Part shown: positions 22,453-31,914 of the stretch, piece by piece
How positions within the stretch are numbered: position 1 is the stretch's first letter
How the letters are laid out: each line of letters begins with the position of its first letter
Origin: Leptasterias polaris
Lineage: Eukaryota; Echinodermata; Asteroidea; Forcipulatida; Asteriidae
Assembly: GCA_037783415.1 (NCBI GenBank)
Contig: JAZGTN010000150.1
Span: forward strand, 1,302,001 to 1,366,000
Length of the DNA: 64,000 nucleotides
Reading direction: 5' to 3'
Position numbers and translations under genes: made by a program
Notes under the pieces: generated by a model
Database searches by the model: none
What the model was told of the DNA's origin: nothing
The model's input: the letters and a program-made list of their open reading frames with translations, nothing else

Positions 22453-22627
22453 GTTTTGACCATGGTTGTTTGTTTCTTTAAAGTTTTTCACTATCAACAT
22501 GTTCTTTTATTTCTTGTCTTTGGCTTTTCAGAGCCACCACTATTTCAAAAAAGAGTTTTGACCATGGTTGTTTGTTTCTTTAAAGTTTTTCACTATCAAC
22601 ATGTTCTTTTATTTCTTGTCTTTGGCA
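22424..22627 (+). repeat. Tandem duplication of about 102 bp downstream of the stem-loop
   Basis: The block from TTTTCAGAGCCACCACTATTTC to CTTGTCTTTGGC is repeated in tandem. The second copy keeps only part of the left stem arm (GGCT), so its stem-loop is incomplete. Copy 2 of the element has a single copy. Confidence 0.85.
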
Positions 22628-23249
22628 CTAAACTTGTTCCACTCAAACCTTTAAGATCGATGTCCATTTGCTTGCTCTGTTTATTTCACACCCCCCTCCC
22701 TCGTCAGTCCATCCTCGTTTCATTTTGATGATCTTTCCTTTATAAAAAAAGCTTCCCAGCTTCATAATAAACCATAATCTGGAAGATCACCATAATGCAA
22801 ACATGTTTCTCAAAAATTCAAAAGCATATCCTTCATTTAGATTTGCAATCGAGCGTTGATTTTCCCAACCTTCCATCAAACACCATAATCCCATTTCAAA
22901 AGACATTAACCCCCTTCCTTCCCCGTTCCTTCATCCAAGTTCCTGCAAACCCGCCCCTTTTGAGGGAAAAAAACGATTTCCCCCCCCTCCTTCTCCTCTC
23001 TATAACTTAAACCTCTTCTCCCTCTTCCGTTACCTTCAACCTCTCAAACCCGTCCTCTCCTCTATCAGGCCACTTCCATACCTACCTAATTCCTTTCAAA
23101 ACCCAAAGCCCCACTTTTCCAAAACAAACCCCCCCCCCCTTTGCTTTCAACTTCCAAACCAATCTCCTGTCCAATCGACTCAAACCGTTTGCATATCACG
23201 ACCTGACCCTGCGACTTTATTCACACAACCTTCGGACATCAACCCCAGG

Positions 23250-23320
23250 TTATGTCACTACACATGCGCATGCGCATGACATAATGTTGGTGGATGATTT
23301 CGCAGGGCATGGTATTTAAA
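23250..23320 (+). promoter_or_regulatory. NRF-1-type palindrome and TATA-like box before the RT gene
   Basis: TGCGCATGCGCA at 23265-23276 is the perfect NRF-1 consensus palindrome (the sea urchin homologue is P3A2). It is nested in a larger inverted repeat, TTATGTCA...TGACATAA. TATTTAAA follows at 23313-23320 and the first ATG is at 23413. This looks like a second, internal promoter driving the RT ORF separately from ORF1. Confidence 0.55.
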
Positions 23321-23412
23321 CGAATGCAAACCACAATTTGCTCGCTGTAACTCTATCGTCCTTAATGCAAAAACATCATAATAAAACAACGAAGGACCCT
23401 ATTGTTGCAACT

Positions 23413-25450
23413 ATGTCAAGAAGATTTAACAGAGGCAAAAAAAAAAAAAAAAAAAAAAAAAAAACTTGAAATGTAAAATGGCAAAAGAGAAATCCTCTCT
23501 CTCTCGTAAAATAACCAAACAAAAAAGAAAAACGAGAGTTTGGTCTTTCTTAAACAAAAAGCCAACAAAAGTCAACAATTTGTCAAAAGTCTTTCTGACT
23601 ATAAACTGTCTTTGACTGAAACGATTGCTCTAGGAAGAGGTTTAAACTTCATTCCCACACCCAAAAAAGACAGCTATCCTACGCCTTTCAAAACTGCTCT
23701 TCAGAAAAATGAGACTTCGCGTTTTAATGGCAGGGAAAGCAAATCTGGGTCAACTTCATCCATTTCGGATGCCATCAAAATGGACACCCCCTGCTACCTT
23801 CAATACAAACTTAGAAAATTACATTGAAGGTACACTGGAGGAACTGTCCAAAATCAAAATCAAAAATGTGGCATCCAATATCACCAAAGCAGAACGCATC
23901 GCTCTCACAGGCCTCAAGAAAAACCAGAACATTGTCATAAAACAATTTGACAAAGGCCGTGGGGTATGTGTTATGAACAGATCAGACTACCTACAGGAAG
24001 GTTTGAGGCAATTATCTGGGCCGCACTATGAGGTTGTGGATAGGGATTTAACAGGTGATGTCACCGCTATGGTCTATCGGGCCGTACGCGATCTATACGT
24101 GGACAACGTTATAAACAAAGAGATGTTTGAGTTCCTTAATCCTCACAATCATGAGATCAAAACACCATGCCTTTACCTATTACCGAAGATCCACAAAAAC
24201 CCACCGGGTGGAACACGGTTTGTGGGAAGGCCGATTATCAGTGGTTGTGGGGCTCCAACTCAACAAATCTCAAAATATATGGATTTTTTCCTGCTCCCTA
24301 TCGTCAAGCAACAAAGCACATATACAAGAGACTCCTCACAGGTTCTCAAAAGACTAAATAATTTGACGATGGGACAAGATAATCTCCTTATCGCACTGGA
24401 CATTGTTTCAATGTACACAAACTGCCCACAGAAAGAGGCAATAGACTCAGTTTGTGATGCTTTGGAACAAGCAAAATCAGGACTCTACACCATACCAAAA
24501 CCTACCAAAAAACACACGCAATGTCTTTTAGAACTGATCTTGGGCGCAAACGTCTTCGAATTCAATAACAAGTTCTACAGACAAAAAATTTGCGTGGCAA
24601 TGGGTAGTGTATGCAGTCCTGAAATGTGTGACATCACCTTGTTCAAATACGAAAAAGAAATTATACTCCCTAACAACCCAGAGATAGTGGCTTACATGAG
24701 ATACAGAGACGATGTTTTAATAATTTACAATGGCAACAAGAATGAAGCGTTGGATTTCATTAAGATGTTAAACAATCTGCACCCAACATTGAAGTTCACT
24801 TCAGAGATCTCCGACAACCAAATCACCTTTCTTGACCTCATAATTTACAAAGGCGAACGTTTTCAGAAAGAGGGGAAGCTTGATACTCGAATAGCAACGG
24901 AAAAACGGACACGTTCCAATATCTTGCTCGAGAATCTGCACACCCGGAGTCGGTATTTGGTGGGGTTATTAAGGGTGAAGTTACGAGATACAAACGCATA
25001 TGCACACACAAAAAAGACTTCGAGAGTAAGGTCAATTTCTTCAAAGAAAAACTAATAGAACGTGGATACAGCACGGAAGAATTGACCCGCTTCACGAAAT
25101 CTAACGTAGACCCCAGGACTTCAATGTTGAGTGCATTACCTAACATCAAGAAGGAAACGAATCCGCCCCTTGTTTTTATCTTGCCTTTCTTCCCACAAAT
25201 ACACCACTCTAATCTCAAACATGCACTGTTTAAACACTGGCACTTAATAAATGACAGTGATCTCCTTAACAAACTCTTCCCTGTACCACCTCTGTTGGCC
25301 TACAAAAGACAAAAGAACATAAAAGACCAAATAATTCGGGCTAGATTGCAAGATTCAACCAAAGAAAACATACTCAAAGAAATGGACGAACAGAACTTGC
25401 AAATCCTGGTTGAATTACTCCAAGAACAACAGTTTGGTACAATAAATTAA
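23413..25450 (+). pseudogene. Penelope-like reverse transcriptase, frameshifted, no GIY-YIG domain
   Basis: The frame opens MSRRFNRG, enters a 28-A run and is lost; the conserved N-terminal part (SLSDYKLSLTE, ALGRGLNFIPTP) is in another frame. The main RT frame (23709 onward) shows QFDKGRGVCVM, YLLPKIHKNP, FVGRPIISG, LLIALDIVSMYTNCP, AMGSVCSPEM and the catalytic YMRYRDDVLII. A missing A near 24900 shifts the frame; the rest continues through IKGEVTRYKRIC and HWHLINDSDLLNKLFP to a stop at 25450. In most animal Penelope-like elements a GIY-YIG endonuclease follows this point. Here only about 40 residues follow and no GIY-YIG motif is visible anywhere. At least three frame changes make this copy inactive. 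Confidence 0.88.
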
Positions 25451-25595
25451 AGAAACAACAGGGTTTGGACCCAGACGAGATTTTGTTAAACTAAAAACAA
25501 ACGAAAAATACTAATCTCGCTGGATCCCTAATCTAACAAGCTACATTTTGATCACTCTTTGTTGCAAATCTTTCATAAAAAAGGATACATAAGCC

Positions 25596-25705
25596 AGAAT
25601 GGTGACTGATGAGGTGCAGCTTATATAACGCACTGAAAATATGTTTTTGAGCCATTCCATTAAAGGAATTTAAAAAAAGTGGCTCAACATATTATCACCA
25701 GAAAA
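25596..25705 (+). ncRNA. Hammerhead ribozyme (type I), copy 1
   Basis: The core CTGATGA is at 25606-25612. Stem II is GGTGC (25613-25617) with GCACT (25630-25634), followed by GAA(A) at 25635. Stem III pairs 25638-25645 with 25686-25693 and continues above a T bulge with TGAGCCA/TGGCTCA. Stem I pairs GGTGA (25601-25605) with TCACC (25695-25699). The cleavage site would follow A25694 (context UUA). Hammerheads are known in Penelope-like retroelements; this one is on the RT strand, about 150 nt after the RT stop. Confidence 0.9.
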
Positions 25706-25752
25706 AAGTTCTTTTTTGTGAGTTCCAACAACCCCTTCCCTTGCAAAACCAC

Positions 25753-26738
25753 CAGGCCTCAAACTTCCCAGCAGCCACGACGGCCGTGGCCGTCGGTGCC
25801 CTTGTTACTGGCCATGGTGCCCCTCCAAAAATCACCTTCTTCAAAGCCATAATTGCCGTGCCCTTAATTCCCTTTGGCCGTGGTGCCCTTTTTAATAGAA
25901 GTTAAATACATTATCAGTATTGTTCAGAAGCACCAGCTGCCGCGATTTTTCGGAATATTTTTTACACAGTTGTCAATGATTACGAAAAAACAAACTTTTC
26001 TACACAGACGAAGCCTGACAGTTGGAGATCCTTTTCTTTATTTAATGTTGGCCCCAGACACTATCCAGGCATCACCTGGGAGAATGATTGACACTTCTAT
26101 TGAGACCCAATTACTCTTATCTTAATCCTCTATAGTTTGTTATACAATTGGCACTCTTGTTTCACTCAAAAGACAAGCCGCCTGCAAGGTATCTTTGTGG
26201 TTAATCCTCTACAGATTGTTATACAATTGTTTTAGTTTGTAATACTCTTGCTTCACTCAAAAGACTAGCCACTTGCATGTGGTGTCTTTGTGGTTTTGTG
26301 ACCTGGTTTTGTGACTCATAGGAGTGGATGTTGTGTTCTTTTTAACCTGGAAAGTGTGTTGACATCTGGTGGCTTAAAGTTTTACAGTTTGTTTATGAAT
26401 AAGATGTGATTTATCAATATTTTATTCATGCAAATTGTTTCATTGGGTTAACCACCCATAAGGGAACCTCTGGCCAATTTTCCAATTTATATTTTTTTTT
26501 TTTTGTGTGAAAAACTTTTTAGGGTAACCAAGGACCAGATCCTTGCTCTATGGGGTAACTAATGCATTACAGTGTTATTTTGATTTACAACTATTTATTT
26601 ATTGAAGGCCTTCGTGCCTTTTTTAAAATTGCATTTTTGGCCTTGGTGCCCAATCTATTGGCCTTGGTGCCCTCCAAAATTTGGCTTGCTCCAAGGCCAA
26701 AGTGGCCTTGCCCTAAAAATGTTGAAGTTTGAGGCCTG
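25753..26738. mobile_element. Non-autonomous hAT-like element, 986 bp, TSD AACCAC
   Basis: The TIR CAGGCCTCAAACTT is at the left and its reverse complement at the right. The perfect 6-bp duplication AACCAC is at 25747-25752 and 26739-26744. Both ends carry subterminal GGCC-T-GGTGCCC repeats, as do the ends of the autonomous element at 37454-41545. It has no transposase ORF. It sits in the tail of Penelope-like copy 1; copy 2 shows the uninterrupted tail. Confidence 0.92.
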
Positions 26739-27144
26739 AACCACCCCCCCACTTTTCCTCCAAAACCCACTTCCCCCAATCCTTCATGAAGTTTCATAAA
26801 AACATCAACATAATATAGCTCTGTTTAACCATTGCCTGAGTTTTTAAAAACAGAGACACTTGTCTCCCACCCAAAAACACAGTTAGACCATGGAGGCCTT
26901 GTGTAGATGCCTGTATAGTAGTGCAGGTTAGTATAGCCACTGTTTAGACCTTAATCCCTAAAATTGCTGCATACATAATGAGGTGTACATAGTTTCCTGG
27001 AAGGCACCACCTTAGAACAGGGAGGCAGGAAGTCTCCTTGGTTAGACAGTTAGGAATGGTTTACGACCAGAGACCACACAGATAACATGTGTTTTACCTT
27101 CATTCCCTCTCACCACCAATCTATTTTCTAGCCCCCAGATTCCC

Positions 27145-28500
27145 CCTGATGTCCCATATCTCCAATTCTCTTCAATTTGACTCTGGAACTTATCATCAGA
27201 TCCGTCACTGTAGCAGCCTCCGTCCACAACTCCGCCCCCGTCGTCCATGGACAGTCAATCTCGATCCTGGCCTACGCTGATGATTTGGTCATCATGAGTA
27301 AATCCGCTGAAGGACTCCAACGCCTACTAAACACAGCGACCATCATGGCTGACAAACTCCGGCTCAAGTTCAAGCCCCAGAAGTGCGCCACGTTATCCTT
27401 GGAATGCCGTAAGCGCCCCGTGGTACAGCCAGCTCAGTTTCTCGTTCAAGGTACCAACATTCCTGCCTTGTCCGAAGAACAACACTACCGCTATCTCGGG
27501 GTGCCCATCGGCTTCTACCGCTTGAACGAGAGTTTGGAGTCCCTGGCAGTCAAGATGGTGGAAGATCTTCAGCGGATTGATGCATCTCTCCTCGCTCCCT
27601 GGCAGAAACTGGACGCATACCGCACTTTCATCCAGCCATGTGCGGCATATACCCTACGCGCCGGTGACTGTCAGAAGAAACACCTCAAGAAACTGAGACA
27701 AGAGCTGGTGAGGATTTCTCGAAAAGTCTGCAACCTCCCTACCCGGGCCACAACAAACTTTGTTTTTGCCGATCGACGTGTTGGTGGCCTGGGTTTTATC
27801 GATGTTAATATCGATGCTGATATTCAAACCATCACGCAGGCTGTTCGTATGTTATCCTCACCAGATGACACCACCAGAATCATCGCTAGTGCCCAGCTTA
27901 CTTCCGTCGTCCACAGAACAATACACCGAGCTCCAACGGCGGAAGACATTGACCTATTTTTGACTGGATCTATGGACGGCGACCTCAGCAATTCCGGCAA
28001 CAGCGGGCAGATTTCAACCCTCTGGTCCCGGGCTCGTGCAGCAGCAAGGCGGCTCAAGATCTCCATCACTGGGTCTCTCTCTGGTTCAGTGATTACAAAG
28101 ACGGCAGCTGGATCAGAGATTGGCCCCAAAGTCATCACCACCGCCTTGCATGCTGCATCCCGCGAGATATACTCCAGCAAGCTTCTCGCCCTCCCGGACC
28201 AGGGGAAAGTCGCCCGCTGCCTCAACAATGACCGCTACATCAACGGGTCCTCGTGGATTCCATCCGGGAATTTTATACGTTTCTGCGACTGGAGATTCAT
28301 CCACAGGGCCCGTTTGAACTGTTTGCCAACCAACGCAGCGGCGAAACGCTGGAACCCCGGAACAAACTCAGCGTGTCGCCGCTGCGGCCACCCTGACGAG
28401 ACACTGCCCCATGTTTTGAACCACTGCCGGCCAAACATGGTGCCCATCCGACGTCGGCATAACCTTGTCCAGGACCGTATCAAGTCTGCCATCCGATCCC
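27145..28500 (+). pseudogene. R2/NeSL-like non-LTR reverse transcriptase, internal fragment
   Basis: The frame starts inside the RT palm (CPISPILFNLTLE), has ILAYADDLVIMSK with catalytic YADD at 27273-27284, runs through the thumb and linker, and reaches the CCHC knuckle CRRCGHPDETLPHVLNHC near 28370-28425. That knuckle precedes the restriction-like endonuclease in R2, NeSL and related elements. The endonuclease is absent: at about 28500 the sequence switches to C-rich text also found in copy 2. Both ends are truncated, which is odd for a non-LTR insertion that should keep its 3-prime end. The coding frame is open for about 450 residues, so loss is recent. Confidence 0.85.
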
Positions 28501-28504
28501 CGCT

Positions 28505-29725
28505 CCTTGCTGCATCTTGGTTCAATGGCCTTTGGCGCTTTCCTCTTCACACCCTCCATCTTCTCCAAACCCCACCCCCACCAACACCTGTTTTCCATCT
28601 AACCTTGCCTTTTCACTTAACCCCCCAAAAAAGTTTTCTTTTCCCCCCCCCTTCCCTATAATAAGAACTATCCACATATCGCTTCATACGTTTTTTAAAG
28701 CTTTAATTTACCTACTTGTTTCTCCTTTAAAGGTATTATACAGGATTGGCAGAGCTGACAAAATAATCACAGTGTTCATGTTTTGTGTAATCAACCACAT
28801 ACATGAAATAACAAACCTGTGAAAATTTGAGCTCAATTGGTCATCGAGGTCACGAGAAAATAGTGAAAAGAGACCTTATGTGTTTTCTGTTTTTCAAACA
28901 TCGAGTTTATTATCGCGCGAGATAAAAACTATTGTTTTACTCATTTCTCAGAAACGATAGCATTTTAGGCAGAAATATTTTAAGGAACCCTTTCTACCAT
29001 TACTTACTTTAAATCATGTAAGTTATGTGTGAATCTGTGAACATTTGTGTTTTTCGATCTTACCAATAGTGTACAGGGCCTTTAACAAGGGAAAAAAAAC
29101 TCTTTAAATACTATAACTAAAGCTTTTTGAACATAATGAGTGCGTTCCGGTACTACTATTTTTTGTGCTTGTCCTCTAAAAACACTCTATATGATGCTTA
29201 TACAAAACCATCAAAATCTTCTTTGTGGTCACACCAGTCTCATCTTATAGTCTGTCTGCACAAGGTTACACGTTTGATTCGCTTTTCCCCTACATGCATC
29301 TTGGTTCAATGGCCTTTGGCGTTTTCCTTTTCACACCCTCCATCTTCTCCAAACCCCACCCCCACCAACACTGGTTCCCCATCTAACCTTGCCTTTTCAC
29401 TTAACCCCCCCAAAAAGTTTTCTTTTTCCCTCCCCCCTTCCCTATAATAAGAACTATCTACATATCGCTTCATACGTTTTTTAAAGCTTTAATTTACCTA
29501 CTTGTTTCTCCTTTAACAAGGAAAAAACTCTATAAATACTATAACTAAAGCTTTTTGAACATTATGAGTGCGTTCCGGTACTACTATTTTTTGTGCTTGT
29601 CCTCTTAAAACACTCTATATGATGCTTATATATACAAAACCATCAAAATCTTCTTTGTGGTCACACTAGTCTCATCTTATAGTCTGTCTGCACAAGGTTA
29701 CACGTTTGATTCGCTTTTACCCTTT
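28505..29725 (+). repeat. Tandem pair of about 430-bp C-rich tail units
   Basis: Text from GCATCTTGGTTCAATGGCC to CGCTTTTCCCC occurs at 28511-29297 (with a 351-bp MITE inside) and again at 29298-29720. A third copy lies at 44587-45012 in Penelope-like copy 2. It carries no ORF. It behaves as the terminal repeat or tail of the Penelope-like family. Confidence 0.8.
28731..29081. mobile_element. TTAA-flanked MITE, 351 bp
   Basis: It starts AGGTATTATACAGG and ends ...GTGTACAGGGCCT, and is flanked by TTAA on both sides (28727-28730, 29082-29085). The paralogous sites at about 29509 and 44800 read CTCCTTTAACAAGG without it, which gives two empty sites. TTAA targeting points to piggyBac- or Kolobok-type mobilisation. 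Confidence 0.9.
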
Positions 29726-29810
29726 CACACATTTGATTCCTTCCCCTGACCTTCCAGTCAGCGGTCGAAAAGTGAGCAATTGAATCTTTGGATCTTGGTC
29801 CGAACGATCC

Positions 29811-30164
29811 GTGAATAGCCATATAAAAAACGTACACTTGTTACGTAAGTGTTTCAGACTAGGGAGACTGTCTCTAGAACAACCACATTTAACTAGATTT
29901 TGCATAATACTACACCATGGGTCATAGCCTTGACTGTAAACCCTACTGCCCAGGTCACCGTAAATGACCATCTCGATTTAAAAGGGTATAAATACAGCTG
30001 GCAATGTCACAAGGTATCATTGCATCTCTTAAAATCACAACGAGCAGCAAGATGGCCAACATCGATGTCTTCGATTGCCCCCGCACCCCTCGGTCATCCT
30101 ACAACGACGACGGGGAGAACGACCTTATGTTATTTGACGACAACGTTGACTTCCCTTTTGACTA
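29811..30164 (+). pseudogene. ORF1 promoter and first codons, Penelope-like copy 3
   Basis: Near-identical to copy 1 from GTGAATAGCC. TATAAATA is at 29987-29994, the ATG at 30052, and the frame MANIDVFDCPRTP continues to about 30163, where the sequence becomes unrelated. It follows the tail of copy 1 in the same orientation, so copies 1 and 3 are arranged head-to-tail, as is common for Penelope-like elements. Confidence 0.8.
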
Positions 30165-30431
30165 ACCACTTTTGAGTTGTGTAACAATTCAGTGGATGGA
30201 AGCCATCTGTGTTTGATTGACGGTAACCCCTATTTAGATTTTGTTAATATTGAGTCGGTGCTGCAAGTGGCTTTCGAACTAAGAAGCAAAAATAGATTAG
30301 GACAAGAAACAATCAAACAACTACGGCAGCTCTATAGGGAAATTGATGAATTTTAATCATTTTGCTCTTAACCTTTTATACTTCTTCTTACACTTTGAGG
30401 TGGACCCCTACACTTTGAGGAGATGATGTCA

Positions 30432-30690
30432 ACTCTGCAAAACGCCTGCAGAACATACAGGTGTATGGAGGGGTTCATAAGAGGACTGCGACCGGACATC
30501 AGGAGCCATGTCATCAAGGCTCATCCGGACACAGTCGATGATGCAGTGACCCAGGCATGACTTGCCCAGTCAACTACGACACATTCGAGCCCCCACACAG
30601 CAGAGGTGAACTCTGCCATACAAGAACTGAGCAGAGGGGTTACACATGTACGACCAGCAGTTCTTGAGAGTTTCAGGGAGTGCGCTACAA
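30432..30690 (+). pseudogene. gag fragment of an LTR retrotransposon
   Basis: One frame reads MEGFIRGLRPDIRSHVIKAH, then DTVDDAVTQA, a TGA stop, and LAQSTTT...EVNSAIQELSRG. FIxGLRPDIR...V...P.T...A...A is the usual capsid-like motif of Gypsy-type gag. No protease or pol follows. The 250 bp between copy 3 and this fragment hold a short frame ending QLYREIDEF with no recognised match. Confidence 0.55.
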
Positions 30691-30837
30691 TGGATTGACA
30701 CAACTTTGAAAATAGCTGCTGCCTACTTATCTAAAAAGCCACCTTTTTAACAATGTTCCGTGCTGAGGTCTTATAGAACAAATACTTCTCAGTTGGTTCT
30801 TCATCCAAGGTAACTCTAGTGCTTTCCCTTATCCGAT

Positions 30838-31632
30838 ATGCCACCCAAAAAGGAGAAAAAACGTGTCATTTCTACCGAGGAGTCTGATGTAAATGACGTG
30901 CAGTTGAGTGGCGACGCAAGAGCATCTATTTCCGACACTTTACTTACAGTGCTACGTCAAGAATTGCAGGAGATGAAGAGCGGCATACAAGAGAAACTTG
31001 ATGTAGTCATTAACAACCAGCAGTCTCTCCTGACAAGAATCTCTGCAATGGAGGACAGACAACAAGACCTAGAGAAATCTGTCACTTTTACTTCTGATAC
31101 CATAGAGGAGATCCAGTCTGAAAATAAGTCACTCTCGTCGAATCTCGCCAATGTTACTACCAAGCTTGGGCTGGCTGTTCAGAAAATCGATCAACTGGAA
31201 GAGTCAACACTTCACTTGGAAAGATATTCCAGAAGTTATAATCTTAGATTTGGTGGTATCCCAGAGCTTGCCAATGAATCTCCGTCTTACGCCTATGTTA
31301 GACTTAAAGAAATTCTACAGGAAAAGTGCGATGTTGCGCCGGAAATTGAAAACGCTCACCGTTCAGGCCGGATTCCAAAGTCGGTGACTGACAAGCCTCG
31401 TCACATTCTAGCAAAGTTCATATACCGACCTGAACGCATGTCCGTTCAAATCAACTGCAAAAAGGCCCTCGCTGAATGCGGAATTTTTATGCTCCAAGAT
31501 CTACCAGCAGTTGACGCAGCAAAGAAAAGGAGCCTTAAAGACGTAATGCAGAAGGCTTACCGTGATGGTAAGAAACCCAACTTTCGTAACGGCCAACTGT
31601 ATATCAACGGACAAAAATACATTAAATCTTGA
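30838..31632 (+). CDS. ORF1 protein of the CR1/L2-like element, 264 aa
   Basis: An intact ORF. The acidic N-terminus is followed by a long coiled coil (about 40-125). An RRM-like segment begins at RSYNLRFGGIPE and includes ILAKFIYRPERMSVQ, and the C-terminal domain ends ...NGQLYINGQKYIKS. This is the layout of L1-type ORF1 proteins, which trimerise and bind the element RNA as nucleic-acid chaperones. It starts with a clear ATG after a purine-rich leader and is followed by the spacer to ORF2. Confidence 0.82.
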   Translation: MPPKKEKKRVISTEESDVNDVQLSGDARASISDTLLTVLRQELQEMKSGIQEKLDVVINNQQSLLTRISAMEDRQQDLEKSVTFTSDTIEEIQSENKSLSSNLANVTTKLGLAVQKIDQLEESTLHLERYSRSYNLRFGGIPELANESPSYAYVRLKEILQEKCDVAPEIENAHRSGRIPKSVTDKPRHILAKFIYRPERMSVQINCKKALAECGIFMLQDLPAVDAAKKRSLKDVMQKAYRDGKKPNFRNGQLYINGQKYIKS

Positions 31633-31914
31633 GATCCCCATTCCCAGTCGGTCTATGTAACTTTTGTCAAAACCAACCGGTGGCCTTAAGTGTAAGTCTT
31701 TTGTTTCTTAATCTTTGGTAGCAGTGTTTTTGACAAGTGTCAATCCATATCTTGATGTATTTATTCAATCAGTCCTATGTACCAAGCCATAGTTGTCGAT
31801 GTTTTGTTGTATTGTCTTGTCTTTGTTTGTTTTATTCAGATCTGCATTGTATGTTTTCCACTGGCCAGCCTCATATTCAATAATCTTGATCAGTAAATTT
31901 TATTTTCTCAATTA

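Larger units (their letters stand above)
21502..27033 (+). mobile_element. Penelope-like element copy 1 (ORF1, RT, hammerhead), interrupted
   Basis: The order is ORF1 promoter, ORF1, histone stem-loop, about 900 bp of C-rich spacer, RT gene, hammerhead ribozyme, C-rich tail. The same order (minus the RT) occurs in copy 2 at 42675-44575, which shows these parts travel together. The tail is split by a 986-bp hAT-like insertion at 25753-26738 and continues to about 27033, where an R2-like fragment begins soon after. The start 21502 is where homology with copy 3 (29811) begins, so the true 5-prime end is uncertain. Confidence 0.75.

Noticed and set aside
22522..22535. Second histone stem-loop in copy 1
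   Set aside because: The left arm has lost two bases in the tandem duplication, so only a partial stem remains.
22456..22728. Repetitive 90-aa ORF after the ORF1 stem-loop
   Set aside because: It translates the 102-bp tandem duplication of non-coding tail sequence.
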